A DNA stretch of 64,000 nucleotides from Flavobacterium cheongpyeongense (GTDB taxonomy: Bacteria; Bacteroidota; Bacteroidia; Flavobacteriales; Flavobacteriaceae), in contig NZ_QJHK01000003.1 of the NCBI RefSeq assembly GCF_003202435.1, positions 248,001-312,000 on the forward strand, given 5' to 3'. How positions within the stretch are numbered: the first letter of the stretch is position 1; every line of letters begins with the position of its first letter. Under the pieces are notes generated by a model. The model did not search any database, was not told the DNA's origin, and saw only the letters and a program-made list of their open reading frames with translations. Position numbers and translations under genes: made by a program. This document shows positions 44,844 through 54,610 of the stretch, piece after piece.

Positions 44844-45852
44844 TCCTCATAAAGATAAAGAAGATTCAAAGTCTGATTCTTATTCCCATCAGGTAATTAT
44901 TCCTGTCTATATTCCAGATCATAAAGGATATTTTAAGGACAGTTTTGCTATTTTAAAATTATGTCTAACCTCGTTATTTAAAACATCCCACAAAAAAACT
45001 TTTATAACAATTGTAAATAACGGAAGTTGTAAAGAGGTTACTGATTATTTAAATGAGTTGTTTTTAAATGAGCAAATTCATGAAGTTGTCACTACCACAA
45101 ACATTGGTAAACTAAATGCAGTTTTAAAAGGGATTATTGGGCATAATTTTTCTCTTGTTACGATTGCAGATTCAGATGTTATGTTTTTAAATGGCTGGCA
45201 AAAATCGACTTATACTATCTTTGAAAACTTTCCTAAAGCCGGTGCTGTTTGCCCTACACCCTCATCACGTTCCTTAAGAACTTATACAGCCAATATTTAT
45301 TGGGATATGTTTTTTTCAAAAAAAATCCTGTTTTCAAATGTCATCAATCAGAAAGGATTAAAGATGTTTGCAGAAAGTGTTGGTAACCCGGAATTTTATA
45401 ATAAAATTCAATTGCAAAAGTTTTTGACAATTGTGAACAAAAATCAAAAAGCAGTTATCGGGGCCGGACATTTTGCGACAACGTACAGAGGCGATATTTT
45501 TGAAAGTGTAAAAATGAAATATTCAAATTATAAACTTGGTGGTAATAGTGAAAATCAAATTTTAGATATACCAGTCATTAAAAAAGGTTTTTGGCGTTTG
45601 TCCACAACAGAAAATTATGCCTATCATATGGGGAATACTCTTGAAGACTGGATGCATGCTGAAAGTGATAAAATTGTTACTCAAGAGGTAATAGATTCGG
45701 TTATCCTTAAAGGCAAGCTAAGTAATTCAAAGGCTTTGTATTTTATAAAAAACAGATTGTTTGCAAAGTTTATTTTAAATAAGAAGGTAATGCGTTATTT
45801 TATTATTTGGAAAGGATTGTCTAAAGTAGAAGCTAAAGAGTATCTGGTATAA
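44827..45852 (+). CDS. glycosyltransferase family 2 (GT-A)
   Basis: A 341-aa GT-A enzyme: HQVIIPVYIPDHKGYFKDSFAILK, ITIVNNGSCKEVTDYL, NIGKLNAVLKGI and the metal-binding ADSDVMFL. The N terminus starts abruptly at MRIGYNPHKD, and an upstream small frame may hold missing residues. Two Lys- and aromatic-rich segments near the C terminus could be membrane-associated. Donor unknown. Confidence 0.8.
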   Translation: MRIGYNPHKDKEDSKSDSYSHQVIIPVYIPDHKGYFKDSFAILKLCLTSLFKTSHKKTFITIVNNGSCKEVTDYLNELFLNEQIHEVVTTTNIGKLNAVLKGIIGHNFSLVTIADSDVMFLNGWQKSTYTIFENFPKAGAVCPTPSSRSLRTYTANIYWDMFFSKKILFSNVINQKGLKMFAESVGNPEFYNKIQLQKFLTIVNKNQKAVIGAGHFATTYRGDIFESVKMKYSNYKLGGNSENQILDIPVIKKGFWRLSTTENYAYHMGNTLEDWMHAESDKIVTQEVIDSVILKGKLSNSKALYFIKNRLFAKFILNKKVMRYFIIWKGLSKVEAKEYLV

Positions 45853-45883
45853 TTTATTTAATCATTAGAAAATTCTCAATGGC

Positions 45884-46624
45884 ATGAAAATATCCATTAT
45901 TACGATCAATTACAACAACGTTGAAGGGCTTAAAAAAACCGTAGAAAGTGTTGTTAATCAATCCTCAAAAGTATTTGAATATATTGTTATTGACGGAGGG
46001 TCTGCAGATGGGAGTGCCGAATACTTACTTGCTCATAATGAAAACTTAAACTATTGGGTAAGTGAGCCTGATAAAGGTATTTATAACGCAATGAACAAGG
46101 GGATATTACAGGCCAGAGGTGATTACTTTTTGTTTTTAAATAGTGGCGATATATTAGTAGATGATAAAGAAATTATAAATAAAATTGTTTTGACTTTAAA
46201 TCACCAGGCTGTTTATTATGCACCCATATATTTGAAGAAAAATAATTTAACTGAAAGTAAGATTGAATATCCGGAAAATTTAGATGAACGGTTTCTTTTT
46301 ACCAATACGATATGTCAACAGGCTGTAATTTACCATAAATCTCTTTTTGTAGATAATGTTTTTGACGAAAAATTAAAATACATTTCGGATTGGAAAATGC
46401 ATTTTTCTTTATTTAAAAGTAAAACTAAATTTATTCATTTCAATATCCCTTTTGCAATTTATGATTTAAATGGATTAACCAGTAAAGGAGCAACAAAATA
46501 TAATTCGCATAAGGAGAGGCTAAAAGTGCAATTTTTAGAGTTTCCATTCTATTTTTTTAAATATTACGGCAAGAATTGGAGGGTGCAGTTGAAGCTACTT
46601 AAAATTCTCTTTAAAATTAATTAA
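45884..46624 (+). CDS. glycosyltransferase family 2 (WcaA-like)
   Basis: A 246-aa GT-A enzyme with [60 protein letters not shown] and a NSGD metal-binding site in place of the usual NSDD. It is similar in size and layout to the enzyme at 29380. Donor unknown. Confidence 0.87.
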   Translation: MKISIITINYNNVEGLKKTVESVVNQSSKVFEYIVIDGGSADGSAEYLLAHNENLNYWVSEPDKGIYNAMNKGILQARGDYFLFLNSGDILVDDKEIINKIVLTLNHQAVYYAPIYLKKNNLTESKIEYPENLDERFLFTNTICQQAVIYHKSLFVDNVFDEKLKYISDWKMHFSLFKSKTKFIHFNIPFAIYDLNGLTSKGATKYNSHKERLKVQFLEFPFYFFKYYGKNWRVQLKLLKILFKIN

Positions 46625-46670
46625 ATATTTAGAGTAGTAGGATTTTTGAAAATAAACTAAAAGAATTGTA

Positions 46671-47750
46671 ATGGTTACTATTTTATACGCTTATCGAAAC
46701 CGGGAAATTAATAGGGTTAAACGTTCTCTAAATTCATTAGCTTCACAGGCAAAACAAAATTTTAATGTTATTTTTGTCGATTACGGATCTAAAAAACAAA
46801 TTGCTTCAGAAATAAAAAAACTGGTTGAGCAGTTTTCTTTTTGTAATTATCATTATCTGTTTTCTGAGTTTCAGCCTTGGAACAAGAGCAAAGCTTTTAA
46901 TTATGTTTTAAAAAACCTTGATTCCGAATATTGTTTTACAGCTGATGTGGATATGATTTTTCATCCTGAATTCACATCGGTTTTAGAAGAGAAATGCAAT
47001 CCTGACAAGATAACTTATTTTCAGGTTGGCTACATGTCTGATGACGAGAATAAAAAAGAGGATGTTAATTATGATGATTATAATATTAAATTTTTAGGCA
47101 GCAGGGATTCCACCGGAGTGACCCTTTTCCCGGTTGAAAAGTTAAAAAGTATTCAGGGATTTGATGAATTTTTTCATTTTTGGGGAGCAGAGGATACAGA
47201 AATACACAACAGAATAAGAAAAGCGGGTTGTGAGTTAGAATTTTATGATCAAAAAATATTGATGTTACATCAATGGCATAAAAATTACAGAAAAAGAGAA
47301 ACAGTACATTTAAACACAGAATTACAGTTATCGCAAATTGTAGAAATAAATCATCGTCATTTAGTACACAATTCTCAAAATGAGATAGAGAATGTAAATT
47401 CTCAAAATTGGGGAAAAATAATTTCAGAATCAGAGTTTAATGAATTAGAGTGTTTTGACACCAATCTGGTTTTGAATAATAAAGCAGAAGTAATCGAACA
47501 TTTTTTATTTGTTGAGCTTCCACGATTTCAGGAAGGTATTTTATCAGTTTGTTTTGTTGAAGATGATTTTCAGACATCCTTGAAATACAAACTCAAAAAA
47601 AGAATGGGTAAAAAAGTACCCAAATATTATAGTTTAAAAGAAATAAATGATAAGTTACTTTTACATATAATTTCGTTTTATCACCAGTTTCCTTATACGT
47701 ATAAGGTCAGCAACGATCTAAAAAGTATAAGTTTTAAAATAAAAAAATAG
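46671..47750 (+). CDS. galactosyltransferase-like glycosyltransferase (GT2 / GT7-C type)
   Basis: A 359-aa GT-A enzyme. The N-terminal TILYAYRNREINRVKRSLNSL and NVIFVDYGS precede a DXD-type TADVDMIF. A C-terminal segment IQGFDEFFHFWGAEDTEIHNRIRKAG resembles the GT7 C-terminal domain of chondroitin-synthase-like galactosyltransferases. It probably adds a hexose or HexNAc. A tail of about 120 residues beyond the catalytic domain is not assigned. Confidence 0.8.
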   Translation: MVTILYAYRNREINRVKRSLNSLASQAKQNFNVIFVDYGSKKQIASEIKKLVEQFSFCNYHYLFSEFQPWNKSKAFNYVLKNLDSEYCFTADVDMIFHPEFTSVLEEKCNPDKITYFQVGYMSDDENKKEDVNYDDYNIKFLGSRDSTGVTLFPVEKLKSIQGFDEFFHFWGAEDTEIHNRIRKAGCELEFYDQKILMLHQWHKNYRKRETVHLNTELQLSQIVEINHRHLVHNSQNEIENVNSQNWGKIISESEFNELECFDTNLVLNNKAEVIEHFLFVELPRFQEGILSVCFVEDDFQTSLKYKLKKRMGKKVPKYYSLKEINDKLLLHIISFYHQFPYTYKVSNDLKSISFKIKK

Positions 47751-47774
47751 TTAGAATCTAAATTTATAAAACGG

Positions 47775-48866
47775 ATGGCACAAGTAATTTTAGTATCACA
47801 ATTTCCACTTCCCTATTCTAAAACCGGAAGCTGGACAACAATGTATTATAATTATCTGAGTAGTAATCATCAAATAGATTATGTAATCTGTCATGCACCT
47901 GACAAGGTAATAAATACTGTAAAATATCAATTTGTGTCTGAAACTATAATTGATAAAGTAAAAAGAAAAATCTTTAAAAAAACCTATTTAGGATATTTAA
48001 AAGCTTTTAAGAAGGTAATTAAAAAAGATGGCAAATATATCATCCAGATCGTTGATAATTTTGGCATAATAAAACCTTTACAAAAAATTTTGATTGAAAA
48101 TGGTTGGAGAGAAAATTGCCAGGTTCAGTTTTTTTATCATGGATACCCTCCTTATTTAGCCAATTTTTATGGCAGATGGTTTTTCGAAAGTATTGACGAA
48201 ATGATTTTACTCACGCATGATAGTTATAAGGTACACAAGGATACCTATACCATATTGCCTTGTAAATTTTCGGTATTGCATAATGGAATAGATACAGATC
48301 AATTTCATAAAATTTCCTCTGAAGAAAAGTTAATTTTCAAAAACCAATTAGATTTAAAAGACAAAAAGGTTTTTATTTGGTGTTCTAAAGATCATCCCAA
48401 AAAAGGATTGGACTTTATACTGGAAGTTTGGAAAAAGATACATGTACAAAACAAAAATATAGCTTTACTGGTCGTTGGAGCTACCCGAAATCACGAAATT
48501 GAAGGAGTTCATTTTTTAGGAAAAATTCCAAACAATGAACTTCCAAAATATTACCAAATGGCAGATTGCTATTTGTTTCCAACACTTTGTCATGAAGGTT
48601 TTGGGATGAGCTTAATAGAAGCCCTGCATTCAGGTTGTTATTGCATTGCATCGGCAATAGGAGGCGTTCCGGAAGTTTTACAATATGGAGCGCTAGGCAG
48701 ACTAATAGAGAATCCGCATTTTCAGCAGGAATGGGAAGACGCCATATTCGAATTTCTAAATAAAGAAGAAATAAAAGATATTGTAATTCCCGATAATTTG
48801 TATTCAGCGCAAAGCTGGAATTCAGGTATGAATAAAATTATCGAAAATGCTAAAAACAGGTTTTAA
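47775..48866 (+). CDS. glycosyltransferase family 4
   Basis: A 363-aa GT-B enzyme. N-terminal SQFPLPYSKTGSWTTMYY is the acceptor side. The donor domain has WCSKDHPKKGLDFILEVW and PTLCHEGFGMSLIEALHSGCYCIAS with the EX7E motif, then GGVPEVL. It is followed three bases later by neuA, so it may act in the same glycan as the nonulosonic acid. Confidence 0.85.
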   Translation: MAQVILVSQFPLPYSKTGSWTTMYYNYLSSNHQIDYVICHAPDKVINTVKYQFVSETIIDKVKRKIFKKTYLGYLKAFKKVIKKDGKYIIQIVDNFGIIKPLQKILIENGWRENCQVQFFYHGYPPYLANFYGRWFFESIDEMILLTHDSYKVHKDTYTILPCKFSVLHNGIDTDQFHKISSEEKLIFKNQLDLKDKKVFIWCSKDHPKKGLDFILEVWKKIHVQNKNIALLVVGATRNHEIEGVHFLGKIPNNELPKYYQMADCYLFPTLCHEGFGMSLIEALHSGCYCIASAIGGVPEVLQYGALGRLIENPHFQQEWEDAIFEFLNKEEIKDIVIPDNLYSAQSWNSGMNKIIENAKNRF

Positions 48867-48869
48867 CAA

Positions 48870-49538
48870 ATGAGAACTATTGCCATCATTCCAGCTCGTG
48901 GAGGCTCTAAAAGATTGCCTCAAAAAAATATAAAACTGCTTGGAGGAATTCCCCTGATTGCCCATAGTATTTTATATGCTAAGGCAAATAGTGATATAAT
49001 TAATGAAATTTACGTGTCAACTGATGATGATGAAATAAAAAATGTAGCATTGCAGTTTGGGGCAAAAGTAATCGACAGGCCAAAATCATTATCAGGTGAT
49101 TTTGAGCCCACAGTTTCGGCCCTCAAAAATGTATTGCAACAAATCGATGAAGAAATAGAAAATATTATTCTTTTACAACCTACTAATCCTTTGAGACCTG
49201 AAAATTTGCTAAAAGATGCTTTCAAATATTATCAGAAAAATCAACAAGACAGTTTATTTACGGTCACCAGAAATCATCAAAAATTTGGAAAAATTGAGGA
49301 TAAAAAATTTATTCCTTTTAATTACGAAATAGGACAACGCAGTCAGGATTTAGAGCCTCTTTTTTTCGAAAATGGATTGCTTTATATTAGTAAGGCTAAA
49401 TTGATTTTAGGGGATAAAATTATTTCTGAAAATGCTTTTCCATTCGTAATAGATTCTATTTTTGACAAAATTGACATAGACACTCAGGAAGATTTTGATT
49501 ACACAGAATATTTATACAATAAATATATAAAAACATAA
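48870..49538 (+). CDS. neuA: CMP-nonulosonic acid cytidylyltransferase
   Basis: A 222-aa cytidylyltransferase that activates a sialic-type acid with [24 protein letters not shown] is the CTP-binding N terminus; [18 protein letters not shown] and the C-terminal [11 protein letters not shown] are family motifs. Whether the substrate is Neu5Ac, legionaminic or another nonulosonic acid cannot be told. neuB and neuC follow in the same direction with gaps of 16 and 9 bases. Confidence 0.92.
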   Translation: MRTIAIIPARGGSKRLPQKNIKLLGGIPLIAHSILYAKANSDIINEIYVSTDDDEIKNVALQFGAKVIDRPKSLSGDFEPTVSALKNVLQQIDEEIENIILLQPTNPLRPENLLKDAFKYYQKNQQDSLFTVTRNHQKFGKIEDKKFIPFNYEIGQRSQDLEPLFFENGLLYISKAKLILGDKIISENAFPFVIDSIFDKIDIDTQEDFDYTEYLYNKYIKT

Positions 49539-49554
49539 TTCAGAACACCCTTTT

Positions 49555-50595
49555 ATGAACACATACATTGAAATTGCAGGAAGAAAAATAGGTTCCGATT
49601 TTCCGCCTTTAGTTATTGCCGAAATAGGAATAAATCATGAAGGTTCTTTACAGGTAGCTAAAGAAATGGTAGATGCCGCGTACCGGGCAGGAGTGGAGGT
49701 AGTCAAGCATCAGACACACATTGTAGAAGACGAAATGAGCGGAGCAGCCAAAAAAGTAACACCCGGTAATGCTGATGTTTCTATTTACGAAATCATGGAA
49801 CGCTGTTCTTTGAATGAAGCGGATGAGTTAGAACTTAAAAATTATGTAGAAAGCAAAGGAATGATTTTTATTTCTACACCGTTTTCTCGTGCTGCTGCAG
49901 AGCGTTTGAAAAAATTTGATATACCTGCTTATAAAATTGGTTCTGGTGAATGTAATAATTATCCATTACTTGAACATATAGCCTCTTTTGGCAAACCTGT
50001 TATTTTAAGTACGGGAATGAATACGATTGAAAGCATCCGAAAAGCTATTGCTATTTTTGATAAAAATAATATTCCTGTAGCTTTATTACATACAACAAAT
50101 TTATACCCAACACCAATTCATCTGGTTCGTTTTGGTGCCATGATAGAAATGCATGAAGCTTTTCCGGATAAGGTCTTTGGTTTGTCTGATCATACCTTGA
50201 ATAATAATGCGTGTTTAGGAGCAGTAGCTCTTGGGGCAAGTATTTTAGAAAGGCATTTTACAGATCACATGCAGCGTACAGGTCCGGATATTGTCTGCAG
50301 TATGGATGAAAAAGCTTGTCAGGAATTGATTGTTTCAAGTGCAGAAATAGCTCTGATGCGTGGTGGAACTAAAAAGCCGGCCTTAGAGGAACAAGTTACA
50401 ATTGATTTTGCATTTGCAACAGTCTGTGCTATAAAATCAATTAAGAAAGGTGAAAAACTATCTAAGGAAAATATTTGGGTAAAACGACCTGGGACAGGAA
50501 AAATCCCCGCTGAACATTTTAATGATTTGATTGATAAAATTGCCCTGAGGGATATTAGTAATGATGAGCAATTAGATTTTTCTGATTTCGATTAA
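49555..50595 (+). CDS. neuB: nonulosonic acid synthase (NeuB family)
   Basis: Condenses PEP with ManNAc or a related hexose to a nine-carbon acid. The 346-aa protein has a TIM-barrel domain (about 10-275) with AEIGINHEG, Lys51 in [24 protein letters not shown] and the metal-binding His in ERHFT. A C-terminal SAF antifreeze-like domain (about 285-346) has RPGTGKIP. The position after VVK is His rather than the usual Phe. Substrate choice is open; see the nonulosonic acid finding. Confidence 0.93.
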   Translation: MNTYIEIAGRKIGSDFPPLVIAEIGINHEGSLQVAKEMVDAAYRAGVEVVKHQTHIVEDEMSGAAKKVTPGNADVSIYEIMERCSLNEADELELKNYVESKGMIFISTPFSRAAAERLKKFDIPAYKIGSGECNNYPLLEHIASFGKPVILSTGMNTIESIRKAIAIFDKNNIPVALLHTTNLYPTPIHLVRFGAMIEMHEAFPDKVFGLSDHTLNNNACLGAVALGASILERHFTDHMQRTGPDIVCSMDEKACQELIVSSAEIALMRGGTKKPALEEQVTIDFAFATVCAIKSIKKGEKLSKENIWVKRPGTGKIPAEHFNDLIDKIALRDISNDEQLDFSDFD

Positions 50596-50604
50596 AGTAT
50601 TTAA

Positions 50605-51726
50605 ATGAAAAAAATCCTTTTCCTTACCGGAACCCGGGCAGATTTTGGGAAAATAAAATCATTAATTCAAATTCTGGAAGAAAAGTCCGAATTTGAAGTT
50701 TTTGTTTTCGTAACAGGAATGCACCTACAGGAAATTTATGGTTATACGTTGATAGAAATTGAGCGTTGTAATTTTAAAAACTTATTTACTTTTGAGAACC
50801 ATACGCACGAAACCACAATGGATTTAACATTAGCTAAGACCATTGAAGGCTTGTCGGATTATTGCAAAAATATAAATCCGGATATGATCGTAGTTCATGG
50901 CGATCGTGTAGAAACTCTTGCCGGAGCTATTGTAGGTTCGCTCAATAATATTTTAGTGGCACATATAGAAGGTGGAGAAATTTCAGGAACAGTTGATGAG
51001 TTAATTCGCCACAGTGTTAGTAAATTAAGTCACATACATTTTGTATCAAATAAAGAAGCTGAAAAAAGGCTGATTCAAATGGGAGAAATAAAAGAATCGG
51101 TTTTTACAATTGGGTCTCCGGATATTGATATTATGTTTTCCAATCAACTACCAGAATTGAATATTGTAAAGGATTATTATGAAATCCCATTCCGTAAATT
51201 CGCCATTGTAATGTTTCATCCGGTAACTACTGAGTTTCAGTCGATGCAGCAGTACGCAAATTCTTTTGTAGATTGCTTATTGAAAGACAATCATAATTAT
51301 GTGGTTATTTTTCCAAATAATGATTTAGGAAGCCAGTTTATTCTTGATGCTTACGAAAAGTTAAAACATCAAGAAAAATTCAGAATTTTTCCTTCAATTC
51401 GGTTTGAATACTTTTTAACATTATTAAAAAACAGTCAATTTATTATTGGCAACAGCAGTGCAGGTATTCGTGAAGCACCTTATTATGGAATTCCAATTAT
51501 TAATATCGGAACCCGTCAGCAAAATAGAGCTGTTCATGCTGACATTATTAATGCCGATTATTCTGAAAAAGGAATAAATGAAGCACTTTCCATAATAGAC
51601 AGGCACAAAATTAAAGTTTCAAATAATGATTTTGGTCAGGGAAATAGTGCTGAATTATTTCTTAAATGTCTCCAAAATTCGGATATTTGGCAGCTCAATC
51701 ATCAAAAACAATTTAGAGACAGTTAA
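50605..51726 (+). CDS. neuC: hydrolysing UDP-HexNAc 2-epimerase (NeuC/LegG type)
   Basis: Releases ManNAc (or a 2,4-diacetamido analogue) from a UDP-sugar, feeding NeuB. The 373-aa GT-B-like fold has GTRADFGK, HGDRVETLAGA, HIEGGEISGTVDELIRH and, C-terminally, GNSSAGIREAPYYGIPIINIGTRQ. NeuC (UDP-GlcNAc) and LegG (UDP-diNAcBac) look alike at this level. The WbpM-like dehydratase and PglE-like aminotransferase in the locus leave both open. The gene overlaps the next by one base. Confidence 0.9.
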   Translation: MKKILFLTGTRADFGKIKSLIQILEEKSEFEVFVFVTGMHLQEIYGYTLIEIERCNFKNLFTFENHTHETTMDLTLAKTIEGLSDYCKNINPDMIVVHGDRVETLAGAIVGSLNNILVAHIEGGEISGTVDELIRHSVSKLSHIHFVSNKEAEKRLIQMGEIKESVFTIGSPDIDIMFSNQLPELNIVKDYYEIPFRKFAIVMFHPVTTEFQSMQQYANSFVDCLLKDNHNYVVIFPNNDLGSQFILDAYEKLKHQEKFRIFPSIRFEYFLTLLKNSQFIIGNSSAGIREAPYYGIPIINIGTRQQNRAVHADIINADYSEKGINEALSIIDRHKIKVSNNDFGQGNSAELFLKCLQNSDIWQLNHQKQFRDS

Positions 51727-53126
51727 TGCCAAACAAAAAGATATTTATTTTATTACCTGACGGGATTGGTCTTCGGAATTTTGCTTTTTCTAATTTTCAA
51801 AAAATAGGAATAGAGAAAAACTTTGATATAACCTATTGGAATAACACACCGTTTGATTTAACAACATTAGGTTTTAATGAAATTAAGATCAAAAAAGCAA
51901 AATCAAATCCTTTAACTGATAGTTATAAAAATGCCCGTAAGCATATTGAAATTAATTTGAATATAAAAAAAGAAAACGATCCGGTTTATCATACCTATAG
52001 GTTTCCTTTCTCTTATAAAAAAATTAAACCAGCTTTAAAAAATTTACTTTCACTATTTTTAATTACTTTTTATTCCTCAACCAAAGGATTAGAAAAAGTC
52101 CGAAAAAGAATTTTAAAATTAGAAAGTAGTACCTCTTATTTTAATGAGTGCCTGGAAACTTTACAAGATCAAAAACCAGATTTTGTGTTTTGTACCAATC
52201 AGCGTCCGGTCTTGGCAATCGCCCCCTTACTGGCAGCCAAAAAAATGAATATTCCAACGGCAACATTCATCTTTTCCTGGGATAATTTGCCAAAAGCCAC
52301 TATGGTGGTGGAAACTGATTTTTATTTTGTGTGGAGTGAACACATGAAAAAGGAATTACTTCATTATTACCCCTACATAAGCGAAAAACAGATAATCATA
52401 ACAGGTACACCTCAATTTGAAAATCATTTTGAAAGTAATCTGCGTGTTGCAAAAGAGCAATTTTATAAAGAACATCAACTCGATTTAAATAAAAAATACA
52501 TTTGCTATTCGGGAGATGATATCACAACATGCCCGGATGATCCCCAATACCTGAGTGATGTAGCAGAAGCTGTGAGAAAGTTGAATGTAAAGGGATATTC
52601 CCTGGCAATACTTTTTAGACGTTGTCCAGTTGATTTTTCGAATAGGTTTGATACTGTAATAGCTAATTACCCGGATATTATCATGCCAATTACTCCCTTA
52701 TGGGAAAGAATTGGACAAGGGTGGAATACCATTTTACCAACCAAAGCAGATGTGATCCTGCAGACTAATACGATACTGCATACCGAAATGGTGATAAATT
52801 TAGGTTCGTCGATGGTTTTTGATTATGCAGCTTATAAAAAGCCATGCGCATTTATTAATTATGATGTAAAGGCTAAAATAGATAAGAATTGGTCTGTTTC
52901 GAAAATTTACAATTATGTTCACTTTCGTTCAATGACTAATAAAAATGCAGTAATTTGGTTAGGTTCTGCGAATGAAATCGCTGATAAGATTGAATTTGGT
53001 TTACAGCACCCGCAACATACTATTGAAGATGCTAAGACATGGTTTGAAATAATAAACCAGCATCCTCCACAAGAAGCATCCAAACGTATTTGGGAAGCAA
53101 TTAAAACTATTATTTCTAAAGAATAA
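51726..53126 (+). CDS. GT-B glycosyltransferase-like protein, candidate nonulosonyltransferase
   Basis: A 466-aa cytoplasmic protein with no signal or clear membrane helix. It appears to have two Rossmann halves; the C-terminal one carries NLGSSMVFDYAAYKKPCAFINYD. That pattern resembles the nucleotide-binding end of CDP-glycerol glycerophosphotransferases and other CMP/CDP-linked GT-B enzymes. It is coupled to neuC by a one-base overlap, so transfer of the CMP-nonulosonic acid made by NeuABC is the best guess. I do not recognise a named family, and a generic UDP-glycosyltransferase is the alternative. Confidence 0.6.
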   Translation: MPNKKIFILLPDGIGLRNFAFSNFQKIGIEKNFDITYWNNTPFDLTTLGFNEIKIKKAKSNPLTDSYKNARKHIEINLNIKKENDPVYHTYRFPFSYKKIKPALKNLLSLFLITFYSSTKGLEKVRKRILKLESSTSYFNECLETLQDQKPDFVFCTNQRPVLAIAPLLAAKKMNIPTATFIFSWDNLPKATMVVETDFYFVWSEHMKKELLHYYPYISEKQIIITGTPQFENHFESNLRVAKEQFYKEHQLDLNKKYICYSGDDITTCPDDPQYLSDVAEAVRKLNVKGYSLAILFRRCPVDFSNRFDTVIANYPDIIMPITPLWERIGQGWNTILPTKADVILQTNTILHTEMVINLGSSMVFDYAAYKKPCAFINYDVKAKIDKNWSVSKIYNYVHFRSMTNKNAVIWLGSANEIADKIEFGLQHPQHTIEDAKTWFEIINQHPPQEASKRIWEAIKTIISKE

Positions 53127-53172
53127 TCTTTTTATTTGCATCTTTATTTAAAATATAATTTTAAACTACTTT

Positions 53173-53693
53173 ATGTTTTTTAACTCCATAGCATTTGCTA
53201 TTTTTTTACCAATCGTTTTTTTCTTGTATTGGTTTGTTTTTAATAAAACCAAAAGCACTCAAAATGCTTTATTAATTATTGTCAGTTACTATTTTTATTC
53301 ATGTTGGGACTGGAGATTCCTTTTTTTATTGGTGTTTTCAACTTTTTTGGATTATTATACGGGAATACAGATCGAAAAGGGAAAGTCAGAGAAAAGCCGT
53401 AAATTTTGGTTTTGGCTGAGTATATTAGTCAATTTAGGGTTTTTAGGAATCTTTAAATACTATAATTTTTTTGCGGCTTCCTTTTCAGAATTATTAAATT
53501 CAGTAGGGTTAAAAACAAGTCCAGTTTTATTAAATGTAATTCTTCCTGTCGGAATCTCATTCTATACTTTTCACGGCTTGTCTTATGTAATTGATATTTA
53601 TTATAAGCGAATTAAAGCCGAATATAATTTTATAGATTATTCATTGTTTGTAAGCTACTTTCCGCTTCTTGTAGCCGGACCAATCGAAAGAGC
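53173..53693 (+). repeat. MBOAT 5' repeat, copy 1
   Basis: This segment matches 55577-56097 at an offset of 2404. The first 99 bases and the block 53419-53693 (275 bases) are identical by direct comparison. The 147 bases between carry scattered substitutions. Confidence 0.9.
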
Positions 53694-54600
53694 CACTCAT
53701 TTATTACCACAGGTAAAAGTAAAACGAGAATTTGATTTTGAAAAAGCCAAAGAAGGGTTTTGCCAATTAGTATGGGGATTATTTAAAAAGGTAGTTATAG
53801 CAGATAATTGCGCAATATATGCAAACAATATATTTGATAACTATGCTTCGATGGATTCCTTTTCATTGATTTTGGGGGCAGTATATTTTGCATTTCAAAT
53901 TTACGGAGATTTTTCAGGTTATTCAGATATTGCATTAGGCGTTTCAAAATTATTTGGAATAGATTTATTAAGAAACTTCAATTACCCTTATTTTTCTAGA
54001 GATATTGCTGAGTTTTGGCGTCGTTGGCACATCTCTCTTTCATCATGGTTTAGGGATTATTTATATATTCCTTTAGGAGGGAGTAAGGGCTCAAAGTTAA
54101 TGCAGATACGAAACGTATTTATTATTTTTCTCGTAAGTGGATTTTGGCATGGTGCAAATTGGACTTATATTGTTTGGGGACTAATACATGCAACTTACTT
54201 TTTAGTACTATTGTTGCTAAAGAAAAATAGGAATAATTTTGGAAAAATACGTATTTCATGGAATGTTTCTTCTGCAAAAACAATTGGGAGCATCTTAGTT
54301 ACATTTGCGATCACCTGCTTTTCATGGATATTTTTTAGATCTCTAAACATTTATATGGCGTTAGATTACATTAAAAGAATTGTTTCTTTTAATTTTACTT
54401 TAGATAGTTTTAAAGAACATGTAAGTTTTATTATTATAATTATTTTACCTTATTTGATTCTATTGGAATGGAATAACAGAAACAAAGAATGTCCGTTATT
54501 TGACAGATTTTCAAAGATTAAAGTAGTAATCACTATTTTGTTTATTTTATTGTTTGGACAATTTGATATTCAAAGTAAATTCATTTATTTTCAATTTTAA
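53173..54600 (+). CDS. MBOAT family O-acyltransferase (AlgI-like), copy 1
   Basis: A 475-aa membrane-bound O-acyltransferase with about ten to eleven helices. It is AlgI/DltB-like. The catalytic His326 lies in SGFWHGANWTYIVWG, and YWFVFNKTKSTQN, GLSYVIDIYY, FPLLVAGPIERA and FWRRWHISLSSWFRDYLYIPLGGSKG are family signatures. It moves acyl groups across the membrane for O-acetylation of glycans in the periplasm. The SGNH-like gene behind it is its likely partner. DNA of its first half is nearly identical to the second copy at 55577. Confidence 0.92.
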   Translation: MFFNSIAFAIFLPIVFFLYWFVFNKTKSTQNALLIIVSYYFYSCWDWRFLFLLVFSTFLDYYTGIQIEKGKSEKSRKFWFWLSILVNLGFLGIFKYYNFFAASFSELLNSVGLKTSPVLLNVILPVGISFYTFHGLSYVIDIYYKRIKAEYNFIDYSLFVSYFPLLVAGPIERATHLLPQVKVKREFDFEKAKEGFCQLVWGLFKKVVIADNCAIYANNIFDNYASMDSFSLILGAVYFAFQIYGDFSGYSDIALGVSKLFGIDLLRNFNYPYFSRDIAEFWRRWHISLSSWFRDYLYIPLGGSKGSKLMQIRNVFIIFLVSGFWHGANWTYIVWGLIHATYFLVLLLLKKNRNNFGKIRISWNVSSAKTIGSILVTFAITCFSWIFFRSLNIYMALDYIKRIVSFNFTLDSFKEHVSFIIIIILPYLILLEWNNRNKECPLFDRFSKIKVVITILFILLFGQFDIQSKFIYFQF

Positions 54601-54610
54601 CTGGTTTATA

